A DNA stretch of 62,738 nucleotides from Pirellulaceae bacterium (GCA_019636375.1 JAHBXS010000008.1:1-62738), one strand, 5' to 3'; counted from the first letter of the stretch, positions 24,292-33,851 are shown. Translations and numbers: made by a program. The notes: generated from the letters alone by a model not told the origin.

Positions 24292-25719
24292 ATGGACTTC
24301 GAGAACTACGACAATCCGCTTATTGGTCGCTATGCCTCTGCGGAAATGTCGAAAATTTGGGGCCCGCAGCGAAAATTCTCCACTTGGAGACAATTGTGGC
24401 TGGTGTTGGCAAAATGTCAAAAAGAACTAGGGCTGGACATTAGTCAAATTCAACTCGATGAATTGTCTAGCCATCTGCATGACATCGACTTTGCCAAAGC
24501 AGCCGAGTATGAGCGGGAACTACGCCACGATGTGATGGCCCATGTTCATACTTTTGGAGATAGCTGCCCCACAGCGCGACCCATCATTCATCTTGGGGCG
24601 ACAAGCTGCTATGTGACGGACAACACCGATCTGATTCTCATCCGTGAAAGCCTGGGGTTGTTAGCGGAGCGATTGGCTCAAGTCGTTTGCAAACTTGGAC
24701 ATTTTGCTGAAGAACAAAAACACGCAGCGTGCTTGGGCTACACGCACTTACAACCTGCCCAGCCGACGACGATAGGAAAACGAGCTTGTTTGTGGAATTA
24801 CGATCTAATTGCAGACCTAGAAGCGATCGAGCGAGTACAAACGGGTTTGCGAGCACGTGGCGTCAAAGGGACCACAGGAACGCAGGCCAGTTTCTTGAAA
24901 CTATTTGACGGCGACCATGAGCGAGTGAAACAACTTGATGAAGCGGTGTCTCGCGCGCTCGGATTTCCGGGCTCTTATGCGGTGACCGGGCAAACCTATT
25001 CTCGAAAGGTAGACGCGCAAGTCCTAGACGTTTTGTCTGGCGTCGCGCAATCGGCCCACAAGTTTGCGACGGACTTGCGGATTCTGGCTCATCGAAAAGA
25101 AATTGAAGAACCGTTCGAAAGGCATCAAATTGGCTCGTCGGCAATGGCCTATAAACGCAACCCGATGCGAAGTGAACGGATATGTGGACTCGCGCGGTTT
25201 GTCATCAGTTTGCAAACTTCGGCGGCCAACACCTTTGCCACGCAATGGATGGAGCGGACATTGGACGATAGCGCCAATCGTCGCCTCACGATCCCCCAAG
25301 CCTTTTTGGCCATTGATGCAATTTTAATTCTTCTCGAAAATGTCGTGACTGGGTTGGTCGTTTACCCACAAGTCGTTGCCAAAAACCTCGCGGAGGAACT
25401 GCCGTTCATGGCGACGGAAAATATCTTGATGGCCGCCGTCGAGGCCGGAGGAGACCGACAGACGCTACATGAAGTGATTCGCCAACACAGCCAAGCCGCA
25501 GCGGAGCAAGTGAAAAGGCATGGCCTGACCAACGACTTGTTGCATCGACTTCAGATCGACCCGCATTTTGCGAAGGTTGATTTTGCCAGCGTGACCGATC
25601 CTCAGAAATTCGTAGGCCGAGCTCCGGAGCAGGTTACCGAATTCAATGCAGAGTTCGTTCAACCCATTCAAGAGCGATTTGGTACCGGTGCCAAGCGCAA
25701 CGAAACGTTGCGTGTTTAA
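24292..25719 (+). CDS. purB: adenylosuccinate lyase
   Basis: 475 residues. The fumarase/aspartase superfamily signature GSSAMAYKRNP is at 281-291. The catalytic His region is LGYTHLQPAQPTTIGKR, and 'HLGATSCYVTDN' binds substrate. It releases fumarate from SAICAR and adenylosuccinate in purine synthesis. The ATG at 24292 begins MDFENYDNPLIGRYAS, in line with family N-termini. The esterase gene starts 13 bases after its stop, so the two may be co-transcribed. Confidence 0.96.
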   Translation: MDFENYDNPLIGRYASAEMSKIWGPQRKFSTWRQLWLVLAKCQKELGLDISQIQLDELSSHLHDIDFAKAAEYERELRHDVMAHVHTFGDSCPTARPIIHLGATSCYVTDNTDLILIRESLGLLAERLAQVVCKLGHFAEEQKHAACLGYTHLQPAQPTTIGKRACLWNYDLIADLEAIERVQTGLRARGVKGTTGTQASFLKLFDGDHERVKQLDEAVSRALGFPGSYAVTGQTYSRKVDAQVLDVLSGVAQSAHKFATDLRILAHRKEIEEPFERHQIGSSAMAYKRNPMRSERICGLARFVISLQTSAANTFATQWMERTLDDSANRRLTIPQAFLAIDAILILLENVVTGLVVYPQVVAKNLAEELPFMATENILMAAVEAGGDRQTLHEVIRQHSQAAAEQVKRHGLTNDLLHRLQIDPHFAKVDFASVTDPQKFVGRAPEQVTEFNAEFVQPIQERFGTGAKRNETLRV

Positions 25720-25732
25720 GCGAGCAACATGA

Positions 25733-27187
25733 ATGTCTGCAGAATTCTTCAATCACTCTTCCCTCCGGAAGTGGCTGGTCATTGGAATTTTTGCCTGGAT
25801 ATGCCTTTCGAAGGCGACCAGTCACGCTTGCCAAGAAGAGGCGGTCCGAGTCCGATTTCAGGTTCGCCTGACGGATTCCGCCAAGACCGACGAAACTCTC
25901 TTTATTTCCGGTAGCCATACGGCACTCGGGAACTGGCGCCCCGACGGATTGAAGTTGGCCAAGAGTGACGACAACTATCATTTTGGTGAAGTTGACTTGC
26001 CTGCGGGAGCGGAGATTCAGTTTAAGGTCACGCAAGGAACTTGGGAAACCGTCGAAAAGGGCGAAACGGGGACCGAAATTTCGAATCGAATGGCGACTGT
26101 CGGTAGAGTTGGAATGGACAAGCCCCAACTTGTCGAAATCACCATCCAAAATTGGAACCATCGCCAACGATCGACGATCACAGGGACGCTCAAGACGCAC
26201 GAGAATTTTCCATCTCAGATTTTGACGACATCGCGTACCCTGGCGGTGTGGCTCCCATCCGGCTATGCAACGAGCGACGAGCGTTATCCAGTCCTTTACA
26301 TGCAAGACGGCCAAAATTTGTTTGATGAGGCCACCGCTGCATTTGGAGCGGAATGGAAAATTGACGAGACGGCCACACGATTGATCGAGCAAAAAAAGAT
26401 TTCCCCTGTAATCATCGTTGGAATTTGGAATACTCCACAACGACTTCGCGAGTATACGCCGACAAAAGACCAGCAATATGGCGATGGTGGTTCAGCGACC
26501 GAGTATTTGCGTTGCGTTATCGAAGAGATTAAACCGTTCATTGACGATAATTACAGGACTCGCCCAGGCAGAGACGATACGGCGATCGGTGGCTCATCGT
26601 TGGGTGGTTTATTCGCACTTTTTGCAGCCACCGAGGCCCGACATGTGTTTTTTGGAAGTGTAGCGTTTTCGCCATCGCTGTTTTGGGATCAAGAAAATTT
26701 CTTGAAGCAAATCGAAACGGAGCCAACGCGATTCGAATCGACTCGTCTTTACGTCGATATGGGGACGCTGGAAGGCCGAGACGCTGCCGCTCAATCGGCA
26801 AATCTCAAAAGACTCAGGAGGCTTTCCGCCGCCCTTGAAACTGAGATAGGTCAGGAAAATGCCAACGTTTGGGTTCGAAAGATCGAAGGAGCAAGGCATA
26901 ACGAGACCGCCTGGGCCGAACGATTCGAGGACGGATTGGAATTTCTGTTTGGGCAAATCGCGAAAGTGAGCGGCGGGGTAGCGGAACTCGTCAACCGCTT
27001 GTTGATTTTATCGAAACCCGAAACGTTAGTGAGGGAAAAACGGTCCACTCGCTCACGCTGCGGGTTAAGAAATTGCTGCTGTCAATCACAGAGGTCAAAA
27101 AATCAACAAGCCGTCAAGAGTTTTGAAACACAGCAATTTGTCGAAAGTCTAGACGACTTCCGCTACCTTCTACGGCACAAAGCCTAG
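25733..27187 (+). CDS. secreted esterase with N-terminal CBM20-like domain and repeat-derived C-terminal tail
   Basis: 484 residues. Signal segment: WLVIGIFAWICLSKATSHAC. Residues about 37-140 form a starch-binding-like domain (LFISGSHTALGNWRPDGLKL; EIQFKVTQGTWETVEKG). The putative esterase domain (PF00756, esterase D/enterochelin-esterase fold) follows, with VLYMQDGQNLFDE, the nucleophile elbow GGSSLGG (Ser about 289) and His389 in GARHNETAW. Catalysis should end near residue 412. The last 70 residues are encoded by an inverted repeat element (26977-27167) and look like read-through of repeat DNA. It is likely a periplasmic carbohydrate-ester or siderophore-type esterase. Confidence 0.85.
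   Translation: MSAEFFNHSSLRKWLVIGIFAWICLSKATSHACQEEAVRVRFQVRLTDSAKTDETLFISGSHTALGNWRPDGLKLAKSDDNYHFGEVDLPAGAEIQFKVTQGTWETVEKGETGTEISNRMATVGRVGMDKPQLVEITIQNWNHRQRSTITGTLKTHENFPSQILTTSRTLAVWLPSGYATSDERYPVLYMQDGQNLFDEATAAFGAEWKIDETATRLIEQKKISPVIIVGIWNTPQRLREYTPTKDQQYGDGGSATEYLRCVIEEIKPFIDDNYRTRPGRDDTAIGGSSLGGLFALFAATEARHVFFGSVAFSPSLFWDQENFLKQIETEPTRFESTRLYVDMGTLEGRDAAAQSANLKRLRRLSAALETEIGQENANVWVRKIEGARHNETAWAERFEDGLEFLFGQIAKVSGGVAELVNRLLILSKPETLVREKRSTRSRCGLRNCCCQSQRSKNQQAVKSFETQQFVESLDDFRYLLRHKA
26977..27167. repeat. large imperfect inverted repeat inside the esterase 3' end
   Basis: The left arm (26977-27010) reads GGTAGCGGAACTCGTC then CGCTTGTTGATTTT. The right arm (27097-27167), read backwards, gives GGTAGCGGAAGTCGTC, a 36-base insert, then GGCTTGTTGATTTTTT. 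The two arms are thus copies of one element in opposite orientation. Between them lies CACTCGCTCACGCTGCGGGTT, a repeat-like phrase. The coding frame of the esterase runs through the whole structure. Confidence 0.7.
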
Positions 27188-27208
27188 TCGCAATTTGTCA
27201 CGCGGTCG

Positions 27209-27223
27209 GTTAAATTTTTTAAC
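27209..27223. promoter_or_regulatory. palindrome abutting the Mrp operon start codon
   Basis: GTTAAA, TTT, TTTAAC ends one base before the ATG of the first Mrp gene, where a Shine-Dalgarno sequence would be expected. No purine-rich ribosome binding site is seen. The palindrome could be an operator or a structure limiting initiation. Confidence 0.35.
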
Positions 27224-30061
27224 ATGCGATTAGTCCTGATTGTCATGTTGCCGTTTCTGGGAGCCCATTTGCCGATGCTGTTGGCGCGGGCGGGTCGTCG
27301 CGCTTGCGCGATCGCGACCGGACTTACCACGCTGACGGCGTTCGTTTTGTTGTTGACTCATGGTCCATTGGTGCTCGCCGGCGAAGCGGTGTCATATTAT
27401 CAAAGCTGGATTCCCCAATTGGGGATGGACTTGGCGTTGCGGTTGGATGGGCTGGGATTTTTGATGGCCGGGCTGATTTTGGGAATCGGCCTGCTGATCA
27501 TCATTTATGCCTATTTCTATCTGGGTTCCGACGAGCCAATTGGGGTCTTTTTCACTTACTTGCTCTTGTTCCAAGGGGCGATGGTTGGGATCGCTCTCTG
27601 TGACAATATCTTGGCGCTTCTCGTTTTTTGGGAAGGGACGAGTCTGGCGTCTTTTTTGTTGATTGGATTTTGGAGGCATTTGCCAGAGGCAAGGCAAGGG
27701 GCTCGGATGGCCCTGGTGGTAACAGGGGGCGGCGGTCTGGCGTTGATAGCCGGAATGCTGCTGCTGGGTGAGATCGCAGGAACTTACACGATCAGCGAAA
27801 TGGTAGGTTTGTCGGGATTGGTCCAGACGAGTGAACTTCTTCCATTGGCTTTGTTGCTGGTTGCGGTTGGATGCCTTACCAAGAGTGCTCAGTTCCCATT
27901 TCATTTTTGGCTGCCCCATGCCATGGCTGCTCCGACACCTGTTTCGGCGTATTTACATTCCGCGACGATGGTAAAAGCTGGTGTATTTTTGCTGGCGAGG
28001 ATGTGGCCCATTCTGTCCGACAATCCTTGGTGGTTTTATTTGTTGACGACGACGGGCGTAGTCACGTTTATTTTGGGGGCAGTGGTGGCCCTGTTTAAGG
28101 ACGATTTGAAAGCGATGCTGGCCTATTCGACGATCAGCCACCTGGGCCTGATCACGATGCTGCTCGGCTTGGGAACAGTTGCTGGATTGGTCGCGGCATT
28201 ACTTCATTTAATGAACCATGCAGTTTTCAAAGGGGCCTTGTTCCTGACGGTCGGAATCATCGACCACGAAACAGGAACCCGAGACATCAAACGCCTTGGA
28301 GGGCTTTGGTGGTGGTTGCCTGTGACTGGGACGGTCGCGTTGATGGCGGTTGCGGCCAATGCTGGGTTGCCGCCGTTTGGAGGTTTTATTTCCAAAGAAA
28401 TGATGCTCGAGGAAGTAGGGCATATTACTTGGTTTGGGTATCCTCGATTGCTGGCTGGTCTTGCGACCCTCGCTGGTCTGTTTTCTTTCGCCTATTCACT
28501 TCGATTTTTTATCAAAGTATTTTTGGGAAGAACTCCTGAGGGAATGGTCAGACCGCATGGACCGAGTTGGGGTTTGGCGATCCCCGGATTATTTTTGGCA
28601 ATGATGGCCTTGGGGTTTGGGCTGTATGTGGAGCAATTAGCATCGCCGATTATTCGTGCTGCCTTTTGGGGTGCGTTGGGAAGAGAAACAGCCGTCGATA
28701 TACACCTCAAATTATGGCATGGCGTTAACACACCTCTACTCCTTTCTGGATTCGCTTTTTTGGCTGGGGGGGGATTGTTGATAACACATCGGGGATGGGA
28801 ACGCCTGTTCGCGTTATTCTCTTGGTTAGATTTCAAGGCGGCATTTGACTGGAGCGTAAGTTGGACGGAAGAACTTTGCAAACGGGTCGTATCCCTCGTA
28901 CAATCGGGTTCATTGTCGAGATACCTTGTGTGGATGCTGGTGGCGACATTGCTGCTCGGAGGAAATGCTTTCTTCACCTCTGAGTTTCAGTGGGGCACTC
29001 GCGAGCCATTGCCAATCAATGGCATGGTGATCGTTTTGAGTGTGCTCATGTTATTCACTTGTTGGTTTACGATTGCTAATTGCGGGAATCGCTTGCTCAG
29101 CCTGATTGCGGCAAATGTTGTGGGGCTGATTGCCGCCATTGGATTCATCTATTTTTCAGCACCCGATTTAGCGTTGACTCAAATTTCGGTCGAGGTGGTT
29201 ACACTGATCCTGGTGTTGTTGGCTTTGTACTTTTTGCCCAAAGAGACGGTCGTCGAGGGGACAACGCTGAAGCGAGGTCGCGACATCGTATTGGCCGTAT
29301 TGGCTGGTTTGGCGATGTTCGGATTGACTTGGGCGGTTTTGTCGAGCGACGGACCGAAACTCTTGGCCGATTACTTCATCGAGCAATCGAAACCTGCGGG
29401 GGGCGGCTCGAATGTCGTTAACGTGATTCTGGTTGATTTTCGCGGGTTCGATACGTTCAACGAAATTGTGGTTCTGGCCATTTCAGCTTTGATTATTTAC
29501 GCCTTGTTGGATGGTGCCATGCATGGACCGGCAGCGGCGAAGTTGGACGGCTGGGAACATGACATGCCTCGTTCGCCGGAAAAACATCCGACAATGTTGA
29601 TTTCGTTTACACGGGTGCTGCTGCCTTTGGCTCTGATGGTTGGGATTTACATGTTTTTGCGTGGTCATGATCGACCGGGAGGCGGCTTCATTGCGGGGCT
29701 CGTGGTCACGATCGCCATCATCACCCAATACATGGTCAGCGGATTTCAGTGGGCTGCAGATCGGATTTCGATAGACTATCACGCATGGCTCGGATGGGGT
29801 TTGCTGCTGGCGGCTGGAACCGGTGCGGCAGCGATTGTTCTAGACTATCCGTTTTTAACCAACGCACATAAACATTTCGATCTCCCCTATTTTGGTGAGT
29901 TGGATTTGTCGAGCGCTCTCGTGTTTGACTTAGGGGTTTTAATGACGGTGGTGGGGGCCGTTATGTTGGCCTTAGCGAATCTTTCTCGGCTGGGACGGAG
30001 AGCGGAACGGGCCGCCGCGAAAGCGGTGGAGGCGACAACTTCGGAACAGCATGGAGATTAA
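27224..30061 (+). CDS. mnhA: Mrp Na+/H+ antiporter, fused subunits A and B
   Basis: 945 residues. The first 750 form the NuoL-like MrpA subunit with about 20 helices, including the key Glu137 in LVFWEGTSLASF and Lys220 in LTKSAQFPFHFWLPHAM. The last 150 match MrpB: LPLALMVGIYMFLRGHDRPG, GGFIAGLVVTIAIITQY. A-B fusion is known in several bacterial groups. The subunit carries protons and, with the partner subunits, exchanges cytoplasmic Na+ for H+, important for alkali and salt tolerance. It is followed after 3 bases by mnhC. Confidence 0.95.
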   Translation: MRLVLIVMLPFLGAHLPMLLARAGRRACAIATGLTTLTAFVLLLTHGPLVLAGEAVSYYQSWIPQLGMDLALRLDGLGFLMAGLILGIGLLIIIYAYFYLGSDEPIGVFFTYLLLFQGAMVGIALCDNILALLVFWEGTSLASFLLIGFWRHLPEARQGARMALVVTGGGGLALIAGMLLLGEIAGTYTISEMVGLSGLVQTSELLPLALLLVAVGCLTKSAQFPFHFWLPHAMAAPTPVSAYLHSATMVKAGVFLLARMWPILSDNPWWFYLLTTTGVVTFILGAVVALFKDDLKAMLAYSTISHLGLITMLLGLGTVAGLVAALLHLMNHAVFKGALFLTVGIIDHETGTRDIKRLGGLWWWLPVTGTVALMAVAANAGLPPFGGFISKEMMLEEVGHITWFGYPRLLAGLATLAGLFSFAYSLRFFIKVFLGRTPEGMVRPHGPSWGLAIPGLFLAMMALGFGLYVEQLASPIIRAAFWGALGRETAVDIHLKLWHGVNTPLLLSGFAFLAGGGLLITHRGWERLFALFSWLDFKAAFDWSVSWTEELCKRVVSLVQSGSLSRYLVWMLVATLLLGGNAFFTSEFQWGTREPLPINGMVIVLSVLMLFTCWFTIANCGNRLLSLIAANVVGLIAAIGFIYFSAPDLALTQISVEVVTLILVLLALYFLPKETVVEGTTLKRGRDIVLAVLAGLAMFGLTWAVLSSDGPKLLADYFIEQSKPAGGGSNVVNVILVDFRGFDTFNEIVVLAISALIIYALLDGAMHGPAAAKLDGWEHDMPRSPEKHPTMLISFTRVLLPLALMVGIYMFLRGHDRPGGGFIAGLVVTIAIITQYMVSGFQWAADRISIDYHAWLGWGLLLAAGTGAAAIVLDYPFLTNAHKHFDLPYFGELDLSSALVFDLGVLMTVVGAVMLALANLSRLGRRAERAAAKAVEATTSEQHGD

Positions 30062-30064
30062 ACG

Positions 30065-30412
30065 ATGGAGTTGATGGTTGCATTTGCTGTTGGGATCATG
30101 ACCACGACGGGAGTCTTTTTGCTGTTGCGAAAACGGACTTTTCCGGTGATCCTCGGCCTGATCATGTTAACGTATGCCGTCAATCTGTTTTTGTTCGCAA
30201 TGGGGAGATTAGCGGTTGACCAACCGCCTGTCATTCAAGATCAAGGAAACGGCTACGCTGACCCAGTACCGCAAGCGTTAGTGTTGACGGCAATTGTGAT
30301 TTCGTTTGGCACAACTGCCGTGATCGTCACAATGGCATTGCGGGCCTATCTGGAGGCAAATACTGACCATGTTGACTTGGAGTCTTCCGAGGTGGGAGGA
30401 CTTCCCCGATGA
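30065..30412 (+). CDS. mnhC: Mrp antiporter subunit C
   Basis: 115 residues and three helices; a NuoK-like protein. Typical block: FPVILGLIMLTYAVNLFLFA, then DPVPQALVLTAIVISFGTTA, which is the MnhC/NuoK signature. It forms part of the membrane Mrp complex. Its TGA stop overlaps the ATG of mnhD (ATGA at 30409-30412), indicating translational coupling. Confidence 0.94.
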   Translation: MELMVAFAVGIMTTTGVFLLLRKRTFPVILGLIMLTYAVNLFLFAMGRLAVDQPPVIQDQGNGYADPVPQALVLTAIVISFGTTAVIVTMALRAYLEANTDHVDLESSEVGGLPR

Positions 30413-31896
30413 TGAACCACTGGATTATTTTCCCTCTGTTGATTCCGGCTGTCGTCGCGCCTTTATTGATCTTAATGGGTCGGTTCGATCAGGTGCTCGC
30501 GCGAGTTTTTTCGATTGGAGCGATGCTGCTGCAGTTGTTTGTGGCTGGAGTGCTGTTGGCACAAACGTTGGACGGGCAAGTTTTTCAATATGACTTGGGC
30601 AATTGGGAGCGACCTTTTGGAATCGTATTGGTTTTGGACCGACTATCGGCCACGATGGTGCTTTTGTCGACGATCATTGGCCTCTTGATTTCAATGGCAG
30701 CGATTGATGATGCTGACGAGCAGGGGCGTCATTTCCATGCACTTTTGCTGTTCCAATTGATGGGGGTCAATGGTGCGTTTTTAACGGGGGACTTGTTCAA
30801 CCAATTCGTTTTTTTTGAGGTGATGCTAATCGCCTCATACGGACTCGCGGTCCATGGCGGCGAGGGCGGAAGACTATTGGGAGGCGTTCAATTCGTGACC
30901 ATCAATCTGGCGGGTTCGACGCTGTTTTTGATCGCGGTTGGTTTGATCTATGCGGTGACCGGAGGCTTGAACCTTCAAGACTTGGGTGAGCGTTTGCCTG
31001 AAGTGTCGTCGAGCAATCAAGCCCTTCTTAGTTGCGGGATCGCGTTACTGTTTGCAGTATACGGGCTCAAGGCTGGTTTGATCCCATTTCATTTCTGGCT
31101 GCCAGGCACGTACGCGAGGTCGTCTCCGTTGGTCGTGGCCTTGTTTGCCCTTACGACAAAGGTCGGAATCTATTCCTTGATTCGTTTTCAAAGTACGGTG
31201 CTGGCTGGAAACGAAGAGTTCTATTCCGCATGGGCCACAAATTGGATATTGCCCGCTGGCCTATTGACCATCCTGTTTGGAATGATTGGGGTCGTCGCTT
31301 CAAGAAGTCTGGGTGAGTTGGCGAGTTACGCGACATTGGCCTCAGGAGGGATGATTGCGATTTGTGTTGGCGAATTTGAACCGGCGAAAATGGGAGCGGG
31401 TTTTTATTATTTAGTGCATTCGACGTTGGCCGGGGCCTGTCTGTTTTTGGTGGTAGAGGCCTTGGTGCATCGCCGGCCCGAACAACGGGATTTGTTGACT
31501 TCAGCAGGGCCATTCTCGGGAACGGGACTCCTCGGCAGTGCATTCATTGTGGCCTCGATCGCGATAATCGGTTTGCCACCATTGTCTGGGTTCATCGGAA
31601 AGTTGTTAATTCTGAATGTGTTTCGTGACTCGAATTGGCAAGTTCTGATTTGGGCAACGATTTTGGGAACTTCCCTGTTGGGATTGATGGGGTTTGCGAA
31701 AGCGGGGAGCGAATTGTTTTGGAAAAGTACGCAGGGCCCTTCTGCTCCAGAACGACCGAAAAGCCGAACGGTGATGACGTTTGTGGCCATCGGAAGTTTG
31801 ATCGTCTTGTTGTTGGGAATGACAGTAATGGCAGAGCCAATGATCAGGGCATTTTCGATCACCGCCAAACAAATCTGCACCGGAAGCATGGAGTAG
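30409..31896 (+). CDS. mnhD: Mrp antiporter subunit D
   Basis: 495 residues, a NuoN/NuoM-like antiporter subunit with about 14 helices. The conserved Glu is in NQFVFFEVMLIASYGL and the Lys-containing segment is YGLKAGLIPFHFWLPGTYA. A second conserved stretch, IIGLPPLSGFIGKLLIL, follows. It is the second proton-pathway subunit of the Mrp complex. It overlaps mnhC and is 5 bases from mnhE. Confidence 0.95.
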   Translation: MMNHWIIFPLLIPAVVAPLLILMGRFDQVLARVFSIGAMLLQLFVAGVLLAQTLDGQVFQYDLGNWERPFGIVLVLDRLSATMVLLSTIIGLLISMAAIDDADEQGRHFHALLLFQLMGVNGAFLTGDLFNQFVFFEVMLIASYGLAVHGGEGGRLLGGVQFVTINLAGSTLFLIAVGLIYAVTGGLNLQDLGERLPEVSSSNQALLSCGIALLFAVYGLKAGLIPFHFWLPGTYARSSPLVVALFALTTKVGIYSLIRFQSTVLAGNEEFYSAWATNWILPAGLLTILFGMIGVVASRSLGELASYATLASGGMIAICVGEFEPAKMGAGFYYLVHSTLAGACLFLVVEALVHRRPEQRDLLTSAGPFSGTGLLGSAFIVASIAIIGLPPLSGFIGKLLILNVFRDSNWQVLIWATILGTSLLGLMGFAKAGSELFWKSTQGPSAPERPKSRTVMTFVAIGSLIVLLLGMTVMAEPMIRAFSITAKQICTGSME

Positions 31897-31901
31897 AGTT
31901 T

Positions 31902-32432
31902 ATGACATCACACGCAGAACCTACGAGTCCTAATTTGAGTTTTCGAAAGCGCTGGGTGCCGCATCCATTGCTCACCCTCGTATTGGTCGGTTTGTGGATG
32001 GCCCTCGTCAACAACTATGAGACAAGCGGTTGGATTTTTGGCGTCTTGTTCGGATTGGCAATTCCGTTGGTGACCAAAAGCATCTGGGATTCAACCGCTA
32101 AGATTGGTTCGTTTGGAAGCGTGTTGATTTTCGGACTGATTGTTGCTTGGGATGTGGCGATGGCAAATATCCAGGTGGCTTTTTTGGTTCTTTTTCGCCC
32201 TTCCCAAAGATTAAAGCCCGCCTGGGTAACAGTACCTTTGGACTTACGCTCGCGAGAAGGCATCGCGGTGCTGGCGGGAACGGTAACGTTGACACCGGGG
32301 ACAGTAAGTTGTGATCTATCGGCCGATGGTTCCAGTCTGTTGGTACACTGCTTGGATGTGCGAGACGTGGACGCCGTCGTTGCGAGAATCAAGCGGCGTT
32401 ACGAATCTCGATTGTTGAGGATTTTTAAATGA
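31902..32432 (+). CDS. mnhE: Mrp antiporter subunit E
   Basis: 176 residues from ATG 31902; the frame is open upstream but inside mnhD. The first helices (HPLLTLVLVGLWMALVNNY) are followed by the hallmark VAWDVAMANIQVAFLVL, with a cytoplasmic domain VTVPLDLRSREGIAVLAGTV and TLTPGTVSCDL. It is the small subunit of the Mrp complex. The stop overlaps the ATG of mnhF (ATGA). Confidence 0.93.
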   Translation: MTSHAEPTSPNLSFRKRWVPHPLLTLVLVGLWMALVNNYETSGWIFGVLFGLAIPLVTKSIWDSTAKIGSFGSVLIFGLIVAWDVAMANIQVAFLVLFRPSQRLKPAWVTVPLDLRSREGIAVLAGTVTLTPGTVSCDLSADGSSLLVHCLDVRDVDAVVARIKRRYESRLLRIFK

Positions 32433-32698
32433 TTGAAGTTGCCGTCCTGTTTGGATTTGTGGGTTTAGGCTTCGCACTGCTCCTAAACATGATTCGTTTA
32501 GTGCGTGGACCAACAGTCGTTGATCGCGTCCTTGCAGCGGACACAATGGTTATTAACACAATTGCCTTGATCATTTTATACGGAATTAGCAAGGCCACGA
32601 CTGCCTATTTTGAATCGGCGTTGCTGTTTGCAATGTTTGGCTTCACATCGACAGTAGCGTACTGCCGGTTTTTGATTCGTGGCGATATTATTGAGTAG
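32429..32698 (+). CDS. mnhF: Mrp antiporter subunit F
   Basis: 89 residues and three helices. The family motif VRGPTVVDRVLAADTMVINT is intact, including the conserved Asp-Arg. It belongs to the Mrp membrane complex. Its start is coupled to the mnhE stop. Confidence 0.93.
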   Translation: MIEVAVLFGFVGLGFALLLNMIRLVRGPTVVDRVLAADTMVINTIALIILYGISKATTAYFESALLFAMFGFTSTVAYCRFLIRGDIIE

Positions 32699-32710
32699 AG
32701 GAGACTGCAC

Positions 32711-33100
32711 ATGTCACCAATTGCAGACTACACGATTGCAGGATTTATCTTTTTAGGAACGGCCTTTGCGATCGTAGGCTCGATTGGCCTTGTAAAATTG
32801 CCCGACCTGATGACCCGTCTTCATTCCCCGACCAAAGCCACAACTTTAGGGGTCGGAGCGTTGCTGGTTGCGTCAATGATCTTTTTCTACATGAAGAACG
32901 GGAAACTCGCCATCAATGAACTGTTGATCACGCTGTTTTTGTTCTTGACCGCTCCGGTTGCAGCGCATTTTATTGCAAGGGCTTACATGCACCTCAATTG
33001 CGAGGCCGCAGAAGACCTTCCACGGCCTTCCAAAGACTGCGAGTGGAGCACTTATCAACGCTCCTACAACTGCGATGATCAAACAAGAGCTCCACACTAG
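32711..33100 (+). CDS. mnhG: Mrp antiporter subunit G
   Basis: 129 residues. Typical MnhG block: IVGSIGLVKLPDLMTRLHSP then TKATTLGVGALLVA and LLITLFLFLTAPVAAHFIAR. Preceded by GAGGAGACTGCAC, a good ribosome binding site. It is the last gene of the AB-C-D-E-F-G operon. The C-terminal 30 residues are polar and variable. Confidence 0.93.
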   Translation: MSPIADYTIAGFIFLGTAFAIVGSIGLVKLPDLMTRLHSPTKATTLGVGALLVASMIFFYMKNGKLAINELLITLFLFLTAPVAAHFIARAYMHLNCEAAEDLPRPSKDCEWSTYQRSYNCDDQTRAPH

Positions 33101-33200
33101 GTCTGCGATGTTCAAGGGCTCAACCGCTCGCCAAAGACTCTTGATATCACAGCGACTTTAACTCGCCGCTAAATTTATCATGAAGTTCGAAGTTCAGTTT

Positions 33201-33851
33201 CTAATACATCAATGAAGCGTCTTCGGCGACTCGGTCCAGGGCGTCGTAGTCACAGAAGTGATTAGAGATGTTTTCCGTGAGTTTCGCGAGATAGATTGCT
33301 TCGAAATTCCGATCGTTCGTTTGTATGGCAGGTCGCCCGGTAGTTGGGAAGATGTATTCGGAGGGCCCCTTTTCAAATTCGACATTTCCATCATCGGCAA
33401 TGTCGTAGACTCGGACACGAACGGTCGAGCGGCCCTTGTATAATGTCGAGCCTTCGTGAATGGAGTAGTTACCAATTTCGATTGTCACCACTTTTTCAGC
33501 CCCAACTCCTTTTCCGAAGCGGACCATGTCTTTGCGATTCCAATCGTTATTGTCCAGCCAATCTTCTACACGCGAGTGAGGAACGACCTGGACCTTCTTG
33601 ACTGATTGCTGAATCTTAAGCCCTACAGTTTTACTGATCGTTGTCGTGAGTGAATCGTGGCCGAAACCTTGGGCCTCGGACATGCAGAGCACGGCGACTT
33701 TTTTATTCGCTAATCCCTGAAATTCAGCTTTTGTCTTGTGCCCTTTGATCACATAAATCAGTTGGGACAAAATGCAGCCGGAGCTAAACATGAGAGGAAG
33801 ACATGCCAGAAAAATCCAGACGCGAACTTGTTGCTTCCTTGCGAGGTTCAT
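33201..33851 (-). CDS. putative lipoprotein of unknown function
   Basis: 216 residues from ATG 33851, chosen because AGGAAG precedes it. The longer frame to 33944 lacks a ribosome binding site. The N-terminus VWIFLACLPLMFSSGC is a lipoprotein-like signal, with lipid attachment at Cys26. The mature part begins 'KKVAVLCMSEAQGFGHDS' and later reads VEDWLDNNDWNRKDMVRFGK and VVTIEIGNYSIHEGSTLYKG. This is the kind of alpha/beta fold seen in GNA1162/LpoB-like periplasmic lipoproteins, but I cannot assign a family. Confidence 0.7.
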   Translation of the reverse strand: MNLARKQQVRVWIFLACLPLMFSSGCILSQLIYVIKGHKTKAEFQGLANKKVAVLCMSEAQGFGHDSLTTTISKTVGLKIQQSVKKVQVVPHSRVEDWLDNNDWNRKDMVRFGKGVGAEKVVTIEIGNYSIHEGSTLYKGRSTVRVRVYDIADDGNVEFEKGPSEYIFPTTGRPAIQTNDRNFEAIYLAKLTENISNHFCDYDALDRVAEDASLMY

